A stretch of 64,000 nt of DNA from Saprospiraceae bacterium (GTDB taxonomy: Bacteria > Bacteroidota > Bacteroidia > Chitinophagales > Saprospiraceae): contig CATQHI010000006.1 in the NCBI GenBank assembly GCA_958295895.1, positions 140,735 through 204,734 on the forward strand. Direction: 5' to 3'. Every line of letters starts with the position of its first letter. Within the stretch, counting starts at the first letter, position 1. The notes under the pieces are model-generated. The model was not told where the DNA came from, made no database searches, and saw nothing but the letters and a program-made list of their open reading frames with translations. Of this stretch, positions 10,473-18,918 are shown one piece after another. Made by a program: the position numbers and the translations under genes.

Positions 10473-11663
10473 ATGAGTCGTCAGTGTTGGTACGGAAGGG
10501 ACAAGCAACCCGTCGCGCACAGGAGGGGCACTGCTATAAGTATCGACAACTACTCCGACTGGCAAATTCGCCGCCTGAACACCAGCGAGCATCTCCTGCC
10601 GCGGCGACCCGACGACTGGTGGCTACAACCGGATACCCTAGCCTTTCTCCAGCGCTATCCGCAGGGGATGACTACCCGGGCGTTCGAACTGACCCACGCG
10701 CCGAGCGGACGCTGTTTACTACTTACCGCCCAGGATTTATACTTCGATGCCGCAGCACAATTCAGCGAAACGGCGAAGGGAGAGACCAGTAGTTGGGACT
10801 TTCGCCGGCGGCTGCTGCGGTCCCTCCGCAGTAAGGTGCTCGTGCTCGGACAACTGCTGATCTCGGGAGACTACGGCCAGGACGGGCTAAACCTGCTGAA
10901 CCCGAAAGAAGCCGCGCAATTACTACCGGCGGTAGCCGATACCCTGCTGCGGCGGGGTAGGGGGTACCGGGCGGTACTGCTGAAGGACCTTTACTCCACT
11001 GACTCCCCCCATACTGCTGCACTACTCCGCAAACCCTTTACACTACTCCCCACTGACCCCTGTATGCTACTGCCCCTCCGGTGGCCGGATCTCGAGGCCT
11101 ATGCAGCCGATCTGAGCAGTAAGTACCGCGTCCGCTACCGGCGGGCCCGGACCAAGCTGGCGGGCATCCAGCGGCGCAGCCTCCCGGCCCGGGAGGTGAC
11201 CGAACGGCTCGACCGCCTCTACGCCCTCTACCGCATCACCAGCCGGGGGGCCGCCGTCAACCTCACCGGGTTGACACCGGATTACTTTCGCTGGCTCGGA
11301 CGGCGCGCTAGGGTCCACGGTTACTTCGATCCGGCGGGTGAACTCATCGGCTTCACCACCGCGCTGGCTAACGGCCCGGTATACCAGGCGCACTACCTGG
11401 GTCTGGAGGAACGCTATAAACGCTCGCACCACCTCTACCATAATATGCTTTTCGACCTGCTGGGCGATGCGCTGGCCGGCGACTTCACCACCCTAGATTA
11501 CGGCCGCACGGCCCTGGAAATAAAGAGCTCGGTAGGTGCCGTACCGCATTCCTACGCCACCCTCCTGCGGCTGTGCTCCCCGCTGCTCAACCCCGTGGTG
11601 CCCTTTTTCGTGCCGGCCGTTTTTACCGCCCCGCAGTGGCAGCAGCGCCACCCCTTTCGGTAG
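10473..11663 (+). CDS. GNAT-fold acetyltransferase (FemAB/CelD-like)
   Basis: A 396-residue cytosolic protein. The C-terminal half (residues about 215-375) looks like a GNAT acyltransferase of the FemAB/BioF2-like type. A helical segment rich in Arg (KYRVRYRRARTKLAGIQ) is followed by a strand with GYFDPAGELIGFTTALANG. After that comes VYQAHYLGLEERYKRSHHLYHNMLFDLL, the region that usually holds acyl-CoA or aminoacyl-tRNA contacts. The N-terminal half is family-specific. The first ATG gives 25 residues of doubtful, Arg-rich sequence; conserved-looking sequence begins near IDNYSDWQIRR, but no later ATG fits before residue 66. Substrate unknown. Followed after 186 bp by a small coiled-coil gene on the same strand. 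Confidence 0.65.
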   Translation: MSRQCWYGRDKQPVAHRRGTAISIDNYSDWQIRRLNTSEHLLPRRPDDWWLQPDTLAFLQRYPQGMTTRAFELTHAPSGRCLLLTAQDLYFDAAAQFSETAKGETSSWDFRRRLLRSLRSKVLVLGQLLISGDYGQDGLNLLNPKEAAQLLPAVADTLLRRGRGYRAVLLKDLYSTDSPHTAALLRKPFTLLPTDPCMLLPLRWPDLEAYAADLSSKYRVRYRRARTKLAGIQRRSLPAREVTERLDRLYALYRITSRGAAVNLTGLTPDYFRWLGRRARVHGYFDPAGELIGFTTALANGPVYQAHYLGLEERYKRSHHLYHNMLFDLLGDALAGDFTTLDYGRTALEIKSSVGAVPHSYATLLRLCSPLLNPVVPFFVPAVFTAPQWQQRHPFR

Positions 11664-11849
11664 AATATTGTTAGGGTTAAATCTGTGTCATCTCAGTGCA
11701 CAGCGACCAACCCCGGGTGCGATCGGACAGTTCTATGGGTGCCACGGCAAGCGGAAAATTTAGCTTCTGGAAAGCTTGCCCGTAAGACAATTTATCCCTA
11801 TTTTTCTCGTCGTCAGTACGAGCCGATCCCGTAAAACCTAAGTCACCCG

Positions 11850-12080
11850 ATGAGCACCAGAAAACAGCTGAAGTACAAGTACCTCAAGACCAAGATGGCG
11901 CTTAGTCAGACTGTGCAACAGCTATTGGAGATCAACCGGAAGCGCCGGTTCTTCCGCGAAGATCCCGAGCGGGAGAACGCACTGAACGAGGAGGTCCGGG
12001 TGTTGAATGCCACGGCCGAGATTCAGGCCCGTACCCTCCGAAGCTACCAGGAAAGTATCCGTGCCCTCGAGCGTGCCTAG
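11850..12080 (+). CDS. Small basic coiled-coil protein, unknown function
   Basis: A 76-residue protein that I do not recognise. It begins MSTRKQLKYKYLKTKMALSQ and continues as an almost uninterrupted charged helix with heptad-like Leu/Ile spacing (TVQQLLEINRKRRF, LNEEVRVLNATAEIQARTL), so it is probably a dimeric coiled coil. No signal peptide or membrane segment. It lies 45 bp before trpS on the same strand and could share its transcript. The gene-like codon use and absence of overlap support it being real. Confidence 0.5.
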   Translation: MSTRKQLKYKYLKTKMALSQTVQQLLEINRKRRFFREDPERENALNEEVRVLNATAEIQARTLRSYQESIRALERA

Positions 12081-12125
12081 GTAATTCCTGCCGGGGTAGG
12101 GCGGCTTTGTTCTACCTTCGCCGCC

Positions 12126-13145
12126 ATGAGCACCGACGCCGCCGCCCCCCCCGCCCGCGCCACCATCCTCTCCGGCATTCAGCCCACCGGCAAGCTGCAC
12201 TTCGGCCGCTACTTCGGCGCCGTCGAAAACTGGAAGCGGCTGCAAGAAGATTACGACTGCCTCTACATGGTGGCCAATTACCACGCCATGTCGATGCCCT
12301 TTCAGGCCAAAAAACTGGCGGAAAACAGCTGGGAAATCTGTTTTCATCTCCTGGCCTGTGGCATTAAGGCCGAAAACCTGTTTATCCAGAGCCTCATCCC
12401 CGAGCACACCGAGCTGGCCTGGATTCTCAACTGCTTCACTAGCTACGGCCAGCTCGGCCGCATGACCCAGTTCAAGGACAAGAGCGCCCAGAGCGAGGAG
12501 TTCATCTCCGCCGGGCTGTTCACCTATCCCGCCCTCCAGGCCGCCGACATCCTCATCTACAAGGCCGGTGTCGTGCCCGTAGGTAAGGACCAGGAGCAGC
12601 ACCTGGAGCTCACCCGCGACATCGCCCAGCGCTTCAACAACTTCGCCGGCCAGGACTTTTTCCCCATCCCCGAAGCCCTCTATACTGCCGTTCCCAAAGT
12701 GATGAGCACCGCCGACCCCAGCCGCAAGATGAGCGCCAGCCAGGGTGATAAGCACAACATCGACGTCTTTGCCGACGAGGCCCGCATCCGCAAGCAGGTC
12801 CGCTCCGCTGTCACCGATACGGGAGCCACCGACGCAGCCGGGGCCGCAGGTGCCATGTCGGATGGCGTGGCCAACCTATTCAGCCTCCTGAGCGCCGCCG
12901 GCCAGGTCGGGGCCTATGCCTCCCTGATGCAAGACTACGAATCCGGCACGCTCCGCTACGCCGACCTCAAGGACGCCGTCGCCGACGGACTCGTCAGTAT
13001 CTCCACCGAGCTACGGGCCCGCTACCAGGAGCTGAAGAAAGACCGCAGGGCGGTCAAGAACCAGATCAAGGAGAGTAGCTTCGAGATTCGGAAGCGGGCG
13101 CAGACTACGGTGCGGGAGGTGAAGCAGATTTGCGGCCTGGCGTAA
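12126..13145 (+). CDS. trpS: Tryptophanyl-tRNA synthetase
   Basis: Charges tRNA-Trp with tryptophan. The 339-residue class Ic synthetase has the HIGH-type motif as TGKLHFGRYFG near residue 18 and the KMSKS-type motif as RKMSAS near residue 200, both binding ATP. The signature DILIYKAGVVPVGKDQEQHLELTRDIA and the C-terminal anticodon-binding helices are also present. The length is normal for bacterial TrpS. The bases 12113-12120 (TACCTTCG) resemble a -7 box with one mismatch, but would leave almost no leader. It is convergent with the GntP permease, from which a small hairpin separates it. Confidence 0.95.
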   Translation: MSTDAAAPPARATILSGIQPTGKLHFGRYFGAVENWKRLQEDYDCLYMVANYHAMSMPFQAKKLAENSWEICFHLLACGIKAENLFIQSLIPEHTELAWILNCFTSYGQLGRMTQFKDKSAQSEEFISAGLFTYPALQAADILIYKAGVVPVGKDQEQHLELTRDIAQRFNNFAGQDFFPIPEALYTAVPKVMSTADPSRKMSASQGDKHNIDVFADEARIRKQVRSAVTDTGATDAAGAAGAMSDGVANLFSLLSAAGQVGAYASLMQDYESGTLRYADLKDAVADGLVSISTELRARYQELKKDRRAVKNQIKESSFEIRKRAQTTVREVKQICGLA

Positions 13146-13148
13146 GAA

Positions 13149-13163
13149 GCGGCTTGCAGCCGC
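13149..13163. terminator. Short hairpin between trpS and gntP-family gene
   Basis: Perfect 6-bp arms (GCGGCT and AGCCGC) with a 3-base loop, 3 bases after the trpS stop and 10 bases before the end of the convergent gene. A stable but short stem without a U-tract. Confidence 0.45.
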
Positions 13164-13173
13164 ATCGTACCCC

Positions 13174-14484
13174 CTACACCACCAGACTAAGCCCCAGGCA
13201 ACCCAGCAGCCCGATCACGCTCACCACCGTCTCCATCACCGTCCAACTCCGCAGCGTCTGCGTCACCGTCAGGCCGAAGTACTCCTTGAAGAGCCAGAAG
13301 CCCGTATCGTTGACGTGGCTACAGGTCAGGCTACCCGCGCCGACGGCCAGTACCAGCAGTTCCGGAGCCACCGTGCCTCCGGAGGCCAGCGGCAGTACGA
13401 TGCCGGCCGCCGTGATGGCCGCCACCGTCGCCGAGCCTAGGGTAATACGCAGCGCCGCGGCAATGAGCCAGGCAATAATGAGAGGGTGAGCGTTAAAGCC
13501 CTCAAGGGTAGTCACGATGTACGTACTTGTGCCGCTATCCACTAGCACCTGCTTAAAGGCCCCGCCGCCGGCAATGATGAGCAGTACGGCCGCCATCGGG
13601 GCCAATTGAGTGCCTACCCGACCCATGAGGTTACCGACCGATTGACCGGTCTGCCGGCCCAACACGACCATGGCTACGATTACACCAAGGAGGAGGGCCA
13701 CCGTGGCATCCCCGACGAGCAGGAGCCAGGGCACTACACCAGCTAGGTCACTGACCGACCGTAGTACGGCGATCCCCGCCAGCAGCAGCACCGGTAATAA
13801 GGCGCACAGTACGCTACTGGTAAAGGAGGGGAGGTGGGTGGGGGTCTCCGCCTCGTCAAGTACCGCCGCGCCGGTTGTTTGCGGCATACCCCGCAGCGTC
13901 TGGGCGAAGAGCGGACCGGCAATGACCACCGAGGGTACGGCCAGGATCAGCCCGTACAGTAAGGTTTTTCCCAGATCCGCTCCGAAGGTACCCGCAATAA
14001 GTACCGGCGCCGGGTGGGGGGGAAGAAAGCCGTGGGTTACGGAAAGCGAGGCTACGGAGGCAACGGCGACCATCGCCAGGGGCAGCCCCGTTTTTTTCGC
14101 CGTGGCAAAAATGATGGGAGCCATCATTACAAAGGCCACCGAATAGAAGAGTGGAATACCGATGAGAAAACCCACCAGACAGAGGCCCCACACCACCGAG
14201 CTACCGCGGTGCCGACCGAGCAGCTTATCGGTGATTACCTGCGCCGCGCCGGTCTCGGCAATTACACCCCCAAGGGCTGCCCCCAGTCCGAGGATCAGCG
14301 CTAGATCGCCCAGCGTACCCCCCACGCCCGAGGTGACGGAGCTGATGGTGGCCTCGGCCGTCATGCCCAACCCAAGCCCCGCGCCGATCGCCACCAGCAC
14401 CAGGGCGATGAAGGGGTGCCACTTGAGAAAAACGATCAGAGTGAGTAGGGCTACTACGGCCAGGAAGGTGATGAGCAGGGGCAT
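13174..14484 (-). CDS. GntP-family gluconate:H+ symporter
   Basis: A 436-residue inner-membrane carrier with about 12-14 helices, of the gluconate:H+ symporter family that imports sugar acids. Typical sequences include LKWHPFIALVLVAIGAGLGLGM near the N-terminus, LGLGAALGGVIAETGAAQVI (helix 3 region), FLPPHPAPVLIAGTFGADLGKTLLYG, the Gly-rich ITLGSATVAAITAAGIVLPLA, and SLTCSHVNDTGFWLFKEYFGL near the C-terminus. A second member of the same family lies at 56880-58208 inside a sugar-acid operon. This one stands alone between trpS and a dodecin gene, so its substrate (gluconate or a related aldonate) is not indicated by context. Confidence 0.9.
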   Translation of the reverse strand: MPLLITFLAVVALLTLIVFLKWHPFIALVLVAIGAGLGLGMTAEATISSVTSGVGGTLGDLALILGLGAALGGVIAETGAAQVITDKLLGRHRGSSVVWGLCLVGFLIGIPLFYSVAFVMMAPIIFATAKKTGLPLAMVAVASVASLSVTHGFLPPHPAPVLIAGTFGADLGKTLLYGLILAVPSVVIAGPLFAQTLRGMPQTTGAAVLDEAETPTHLPSFTSSVLCALLPVLLLAGIAVLRSVSDLAGVVPWLLLVGDATVALLLGVIVAMVVLGRQTGQSVGNLMGRVGTQLAPMAAVLLIIAGGGAFKQVLVDSGTSTYIVTTLEGFNAHPLIIAWLIAAALRITLGSATVAAITAAGIVLPLASGGTVAPELLVLAVGAGSLTCSHVNDTGFWLFKEYFGLTVTQTLRSWTVMETVVSVIGLLGCLGLSLVV

Positions 14485-14520
14485 GGGGGAAGATAGGCCT
14501 CTCTACTCGTCTGACGAAGG

Positions 14521-14745
14521 CTACGCGTTGTTCCCGTCGCTCATATCCACCGAGAACGTAATCTTCACGTTCACGCGGTACATACCCACCTTGCCGTTCT
14601 CGACGGTGACAGACTGCTCACGCACGTAGGCGCTCTGAATGTTGCGTACGCTCTTGCTGGTTTCGGAAACGGCGCTCTGGACGGCCTCCTCGAAGCTGTT
14701 AGAGCTTTCGGCGAGGACCTCGATGACTTTCATTACACTGGCCAT
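14521..14745 (-). CDS. Dodecin-like flavin-binding protein
   Basis: A 74-residue protein with the dodecin pattern VMKVIEVLAESSNSFEEAVQSAVSETSKSVRNIQSAYVREQSVTVENGKVGMYRVNVKITF read across the strand. Dodecins form 12-subunit spheres that store or buffer riboflavin, FMN or coenzyme A in the cytosol. At the position where many dodecins have the flavin-stacking Trp this protein has Tyr (SAYVREQ), a variation seen in some bacterial members. Length matches the family (65-75). It is on the same strand as, and 36 bp before, the gntP-family gene, but there is no obvious functional link. Confidence 0.88.
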   Translation of the reverse strand: MASVMKVIEVLAESSNSFEEAVQSAVSETSKSVRNIQSAYVREQSVTVENGKVGMYRVNVKITFSVDMSDGNNA

Positions 14746-14766
14746 GGTAGACTAAAATTAATTGGG

Positions 14767-16821
14767 TTAGTTAGTAAAAAGACCCAGCAGCACCAGACTG
14801 GCACCGCGGGCACGTTCTACTTCCAAGCGCAGCCGGTAGGGGCCAGGTTCGGTCACTTCGTAGTCTAACATGGGGTACGCGTCCCCCTCGCGGTCGACGC
14901 GTAGTATTTCGGGCGAGTCACCGGCCAGGTATAGGTCGATGTCCTGCACGGATTCCGGACCGGTGGCGGCGAAGAAATAGCGCCCCGTCCCGAGCCGGAG
15001 GTTTTCTACGGTGGCCCCCTCTCCCTCCTCGAGGAGGTAACCGAAGACACACCAGCTGTCCGGCCCGCCACGGAAGGTCCTGGCACCGCCCGCCGCCCGC
15101 ACTGCACCCGCGGCCGCGCCAAATTGCTGGCTGACCTCGCGAAAGGCCGCATCGGGTAGCGATACGCCGAACGAGCGCAGCATACCCAGTGCCACCAGTG
15201 CCGTCGCGGAGTCACCACTCACGTAGTGGAGTTGGATGGTAAAGGTGGCCGCCGTGTCGACGGTGAGCTCCACGATGGGCGTCTGGTCGGACTCGGTATC
15301 CGCGCCCACGATCGCGCCGCTCGCGTCACGTACCAGGAGGTCAAGATCGGTGGTGCCGGGCGCGGCGGAGGCAATAAAGATGTACTTGCGGGCCACCCGG
15401 AGCTGTACCTCCAGGCTCACGGTCTTGCTACGCTCCAGCTGCGTGGCGGCCAGACACAGCCCCGGTCGCCAGTCGGTACCCGAAACGGCGACCATGAGGT
15501 TACACTTGGCGTAGAGGCCGTCGAGGGTCTCGTTGAGGCGATCGGCACTGGACCAGGACTGGGCCGACACCGGTAGAGCAAAGAGCAGAAATAAGAGTAA
15601 GCGCAGAAGGAGGTCGGTGGTGCGGCGGGCGGCTCCGGCATTGGCGGTCAGGTAATCATGCTGGGCCTGCTGCGCCGCGGCGTAGGCAGCCGGGTCACGG
15701 AGCTCCTGCAGCCGCTCGCTTAGCTCCCCAGCACTCCCGACCGAGAAGGCCCCGCCCCGCGCCACAGCCGCCCGCGCTTCGGGAAACTTCGCGTAGCGCG
15801 GGCCGAACAGCCCCGGCAGGCCGTAGCTCATCGGCTCCAGGGTATTGTGCAGGCCGGAGCCGTACCCGCCGCCGATGAAGGCCACCGTACCGTAGCGGTA
15901 GGCCCGGCTGAGGATGCCGATGGTGTCGAGCAGCATGACACGTTTGCCCCGCGGCGTACCTGTATACCGCTCGGCGTCAAACTGCTGCTGCCAGGCAATG
16001 AGTTGCTGCTCGTCGAGCTGGTGGGGGGCCAGAACCAGTCGCCACTCCGCCGGTTGGGCCGACCAGGCTCCGGTGATGACCTCCACGTCCTGCGGCCAGA
16101 CGGAGCCGGCCAGCAGGGTAGGGTGGCCGGCGGTGAAGTCGGCGAGGCGCTGATCGGCGAAGGGCTGCGCGGCGAGGGCGCGGGTGCGGTCGATGCGAGG
16201 ATCACCGGTCACCGTCACCCGGTCGATGCCGATGCCTGCCAGCAACTTGCGGTCTTCCTCGGTTTGTACCAGCAGATGGTCGAAGACGTGTAGCATCCGT
16301 CGGTAGAAGCCGCCGTAGGGCCGAAAGAATAATTGCCCGGGGCGGAAGCTGCCGGCAATGAGGAAGGTGGGCACCCCGGCAGCCCGCAGGCTGTGAAGGT
16401 GATAGTACCAGAACTCGTACTTGACGAATACCGCCAGGCGGGGGCGGAGTAGCTCGATCCAGGCAGCTGCTCTACGGGGCGTATCGGTAGGCAGGTAAGT
16501 GACCACCTCCGCCAGTTCCGTACCCCGGCACCGCTCGTAGCCGCTGGGGCTAAAGAAGGTAAGCACCACCGCCCAGCCGGGCCGGGCGATGCGCAGCGCT
16601 TCGAGTACCGGGCGGCCCTGCTCGAACTCCCCCAGGCTGGCGGCGTGCAGCCACAGGATGGGCCGCCCAGCAGCATGAAGGGCCTCGATACGGTCGCTTA
16701 CGTCCTGCTCCCGGCCGGTAACCCACCTAGCGGCTTGCACACTACCCAGTCGGGCGGCGGCGGCGATGCCCAGGTGGTAGGCGCCCGTGCCGACGCGGTA
16801 GACCAGCTCCGCCGCACTCAA
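14767..16821 (-). CDS. waaA: Kdo transferase fused to a secreted-type domain
   Basis: Residues 1-about 408 are a complete 3-deoxy-D-manno-octulosonate (Kdo) transferase, which adds Kdo to lipid IVA in lipopolysaccharide synthesis. LWLHAASLGEFEQ holds the catalytic Glu, followed by VKYEFWYYHLHSLRAAGVP, VTGDPRIDRT and FIGGGYGSGLHNTLEPMSYG. It should end near RRTTDLLLR. Instead the frame runs straight into RLLLFLLFALPVSAQ, which looks exactly like a signal peptide with its cleavage site, and then about 265 residues of a beta-rich domain with three cysteines (CNLMVAV, RPGLCLAA, SWCVFGYL) that I do not recognise. There is no ATG, GTG or TTG in the joint that could start a separate protein. This is either a scar fusing two adjacent genes or an assembly error. 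The ATGA overlap with the upstream TM2/SHOCT gene shows an operon. Confidence 0.85.
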   Translation of the reverse strand: MSAAELVYRVGTGAYHLGIAAAARLGSVQAARWVTGREQDVSDRIEALHAAGRPILWLHAASLGEFEQGRPVLEALRIARPGWAVVLTFFSPSGYERCRGTELAEVVTYLPTDTPRRAAAWIELLRPRLAVFVKYEFWYYHLHSLRAAGVPTFLIAGSFRPGQLFFRPYGGFYRRMLHVFDHLLVQTEEDRKLLAGIGIDRVTVTGDPRIDRTRALAAQPFADQRLADFTAGHPTLLAGSVWPQDVEVITGAWSAQPAEWRLVLAPHQLDEQQLIAWQQQFDAERYTGTPRGKRVMLLDTIGILSRAYRYGTVAFIGGGYGSGLHNTLEPMSYGLPGLFGPRYAKFPEARAAVARGGAFSVGSAGELSERLQELRDPAAYAAAQQAQHDYLTANAGAARRTTDLLLRLLLFLLFALPVSAQSWSSADRLNETLDGLYAKCNLMVAVSGTDWRPGLCLAATQLERSKTVSLEVQLRVARKYIFIASAAPGTTDLDLLVRDASGAIVGADTESDQTPIVELTVDTAATFTIQLHYVSGDSATALVALGMLRSFGVSLPDAAFREVSQQFGAAAGAVRAAGGARTFRGGPDSWCVFGYLLEEGEGATVENLRLGTGRYFFAATGPESVQDIDLYLAGDSPEILRVDREGDAYPMLDYEVTEPGPYRLRLEVERARGASLVLLGLFTN

Positions 16822-17624
16822 CCCAGCAGCTTTTCGCGCTGTAGGCGGTACTCGCGGGGGGTGAGGATGCCGGCGTCGTGCAGCTCCCGCAGCTGGGTGA
16901 TTTGCTCGAGCAGGTTAGGGGGCACGGCGGGTTCCTCCTCGTAGGCTTGCTCCCGGGCGGGTTCGTGACTGGGTTGCAGCTCGACGAGGTTCAGCTGGCG
17001 GTAGTTGTTGGCGCGAAAGCGGGCGTAGGCCGGACTGGTACGCAGCTCCCGCAGGGCGGGGTGGCTCTCGATCCGTTCCGGCTTGGGTAGCTTATGGGTG
17101 ACCGCTACCTCCAGGGCCCGTAGAGCCTGAGGGTACTGACCCAGTAGGGCGTAGCAGCAGGCCAGGTTAAAGTGTACGACCGGATCGGTGGGGGCCTGCT
17201 CCGTAGCTTCCTGGAAGGCCTCCGTAGCCAGGTCGTAGTCGCCGGAGCGATAGTACTTGACGCCCTCGGCTTTGAGCTGATCGAGAGTAGGGCGGCGGGC
17301 GGCGGACTGCCGTTTCCAGGAGGGATGATCCAGGGAGGAGAGCACGTAGCCCGGGGCGGCCAGGGCCTGGGGGTCGTACTTCGCCGCCCAACGCTCGTAG
17401 GGCGTGGCCCAGAAGATCAGCGCGGTGATGAGGGGGGCCAGGATGAATCCGACCAGAATAAAGGGCAGCGGCATCTCCGGACCCTCCTCGGCCAGTAGGG
17501 CGATGGTACCCCAGAAGCCCACGAACTGCGCTGCACCGCGCCACCACTGCCCGAGGTAAAAACGGTGGACACCAAACACCCCCAGAAAGAAGGCAAAGAA
17601 GCCGGCCAGGTCTTTTTTCAACAT
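16818..17624 (-). CDS. TM2 domain, TPR and SHOCT domain protein
   Basis: A 268-residue membrane protein with three recognisable modules. Residues about 1-75 are a TM2 domain: two helices flanking FLGVFGVHRFYLGQWWRG, the family signature. Residues about 110-195 hold TPR-like helices (LKAEGVKYYRSGDYDLATEAFQEATEQAP and VHFNLACCYALLGQYPQALRALEVAV). The C-terminal 30 residues are a SHOCT motif (LRELHDAGILTPREY followed by LQREKLL), a short oligomerisation element. The start at 17624 (MLKKDLAGFFAFFLG) begins the TM2 domain; an in-frame ATG ten codons earlier is less likely. The stop overlaps the waaA start by 4 bp (ATGA), implying co-translation with lipopolysaccharide synthesis. Function unknown; perhaps an envelope scaffold. 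Confidence 0.78.
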   Translation of the reverse strand: MLKKDLAGFFAFFLGVFGVHRFYLGQWWRGAAQFVGFWGTIALLAEEGPEMPLPFILVGFILAPLITALIFWATPYERWAAKYDPQALAAPGYVLSSLDHPSWKRQSAARRPTLDQLKAEGVKYYRSGDYDLATEAFQEATEQAPTDPVVHFNLACCYALLGQYPQALRALEVAVTHKLPKPERIESHPALRELRTSPAYARFRANNYRQLNLVELQPSHEPAREQAYEEEPAVPPNLLEQITQLRELHDAGILTPREYRLQREKLLG

Positions 17625-17683
17625 GCGCGGAGGAAGCAGAAAGGGTAGTAGCAAAGCTAACGCCCAAACCCCGGAGCGAGTTG

Positions 17684-18265
17684 CTACAGGCGGCGGCGCT
17701 TACGGCTGCTGCGCTCGTTAAATTCTACGATGATGGCGTGCAGGTCGCGGTAGCGGTAGCCCTTGCTGCCGATTTTCTTAGCCAGGCCCGGACTGGCCTC
17801 GGCCAGAAAATCCCGCAGGTTACGCTTGTAGCCACTGCGCGGTACGGCCAGGAATTCTCCCTGCCCGTACTCCAGGTAGTACTCCGGCGGCGGCACGGTG
17901 AAGAGTCGCAGCATGCTATCGTCCACCCAGCGCCCCCCGCCCCTTGGTAGCCGGAACAGACTGATGGACTTACCCCGCACCTCCTCCTGCAAAAAGTACC
18001 ACATGCCCTCGTGCTGCCGGCTTACGAAGCGCATCGATTCGCCCTGATAATTGAAGCCGAAGCCACTGACCAGAAAGGGGTGAATATGGTACTCGTCCCC
18101 GAAGTCGTTGGTGAAGGTGATGATGTTACCCCCCGGCGCGTACTGTAGCACGTTGAGGTAGCCCGTGAGCTGAAAGCCGTCCTTGGTAAGCAGAAAACCC
18201 CGGTACGATTCAGCGGAGACCAGGGCGGTGAACAGGACAAAAAACAGGAGGTAGCAGTACCGCAT
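17684..18265 (-). CDS. Secreted protein of unknown function
   Basis: A 193-residue protein starting MRYCYLLFFVLFTALVSAES, a clear Sec signal peptide; the chosen ATG at 18265 begins it, whereas the upstream in-frame ATG (18298) would put 11 charged residues in front. The mature part is rich in aromatic residues and Gly (FTNDFGDEYHIHPFLVSGFGFNYQG) and ends in a very basic tail (RSSRKRRRL). No enzyme motif is visible. It looks like a periplasmic or surface protein peculiar to this lineage. It is upstream of the TM2/SHOCT-waaA pair on the same strand with a 59-bp gap, so co-transcription is possible. Confidence 0.6.
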   Translation of the reverse strand: MRYCYLLFFVLFTALVSAESYRGFLLTKDGFQLTGYLNVLQYAPGGNIITFTNDFGDEYHIHPFLVSGFGFNYQGESMRFVSRQHEGMWYFLQEEVRGKSISLFRLPRGGGRWVDDSMLRLFTVPPPEYYLEYGQGEFLAVPRSGYKRNLRDFLAEASPGLAKKIGSKGYRYRDLHAIIVEFNERSSRKRRRL

Positions 18266-18338
18266 CGTTCGCAAATTATGCCTCCCAAAATACCACAATA
18301 AGTCGGCTGTTCAGCAAATTCCCGACCGGAAAAGTCGG

Positions 18339-18863
18339 CTATCCGCCAAGGAGCGGCCGCACCGCCTCGCGTACATCCGGCAGCGTACGGAAATTGCGCC
18401 GGTACACGTACCGCAGCGCGTTGCGGTAGATAAAGGTGGTAGGCAGAGTGCCATCCCAGTGCTCATCCAGCGCAGTTTTCCACTCCTGCCGCTCGTCGGT
18501 CAGCACCGCGTTAGGCAGCCCCACCTGCTGCCGGACCAGGTAGTCCGGAATGCGCGCGATGGCCGCCGTATCCGTGTCCAGGCTCACTAAGATTACCCGC
18601 AGGGGGGCGTCACGCTCTTCCTCTGCCAGCTCCTGCAACAGCGGCAGTTCCTCCAGACAGGGCTTACACCAGGTGGCCCAGAAGTTGATCAGGTAGGTGG
18701 TGTCGTTATGTTGGCGGAAGAGGTCGGCCAGCTCGTTGTAATCAGTGTACACTCTGGGCGGGGCCGCGGGTGCAACGAGGGTGGAAACGGGGGCGGCGGG
18801 CGGGGTGGGGGTGTCGCAGCCTGCTAGTGCTAGTAAAGCGAATAGTGCTCCAATGGTACGCAT
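18339..18863 (-). CDS. TlpA-like thioredoxin-fold lipoprotein
   Basis: A 174-residue lipoprotein. Residues 1-15 are a type II signal with lipobox LALAGC, so the mature chain is tethered to a membrane from Cys15. After a Pro/Ala-rich linker (about 16-35) comes a thioredoxin fold with INFWATWCKPCLEELPLL. The redox-active CKPC site and the cis-Pro loop (GTLPTTFIYR) are both present. Such proteins reduce or isomerise disulfides in the periplasm, often for cytochrome c or copper-site maturation. The linker is partly encoded by a copy of the dispersed GC-rich motif (18756-18775). It stands between the secreted protein gene and the pseudouridine synthase, all on the minus strand. Confidence 0.88.
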   Translation of the reverse strand: MRTIGALFALLALAGCDTPTPPAAPVSTLVAPAAPPRVYTDYNELADLFRQHNDTTYLINFWATWCKPCLEELPLLQELAEEERDAPLRVILVSLDTDTAAIARIPDYLVRQQVGLPNAVLTDERQEWKTALDEHWDGTLPTTFIYRNALRYVYRRNFRTLPDVREAVRPLLGG

Positions 18864-18904
18864 AGTGAGTAAACGGCTGGGAGCGGTTTTGGGGTTCTGT
18901 AGCG

Positions 18905-18918
18905 GCGACTTTAGTCGC
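18905..18918. terminator. Small hairpin at the end of the pseudouridine synthase gene
   Basis: GCGAC and GTCGC pair around a TTTA loop; the stop codon of the pseudouridine synthase (18911-18913) is inside the loop. The stem is only 5 bp, so a termination role is uncertain. Confidence 0.3.
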
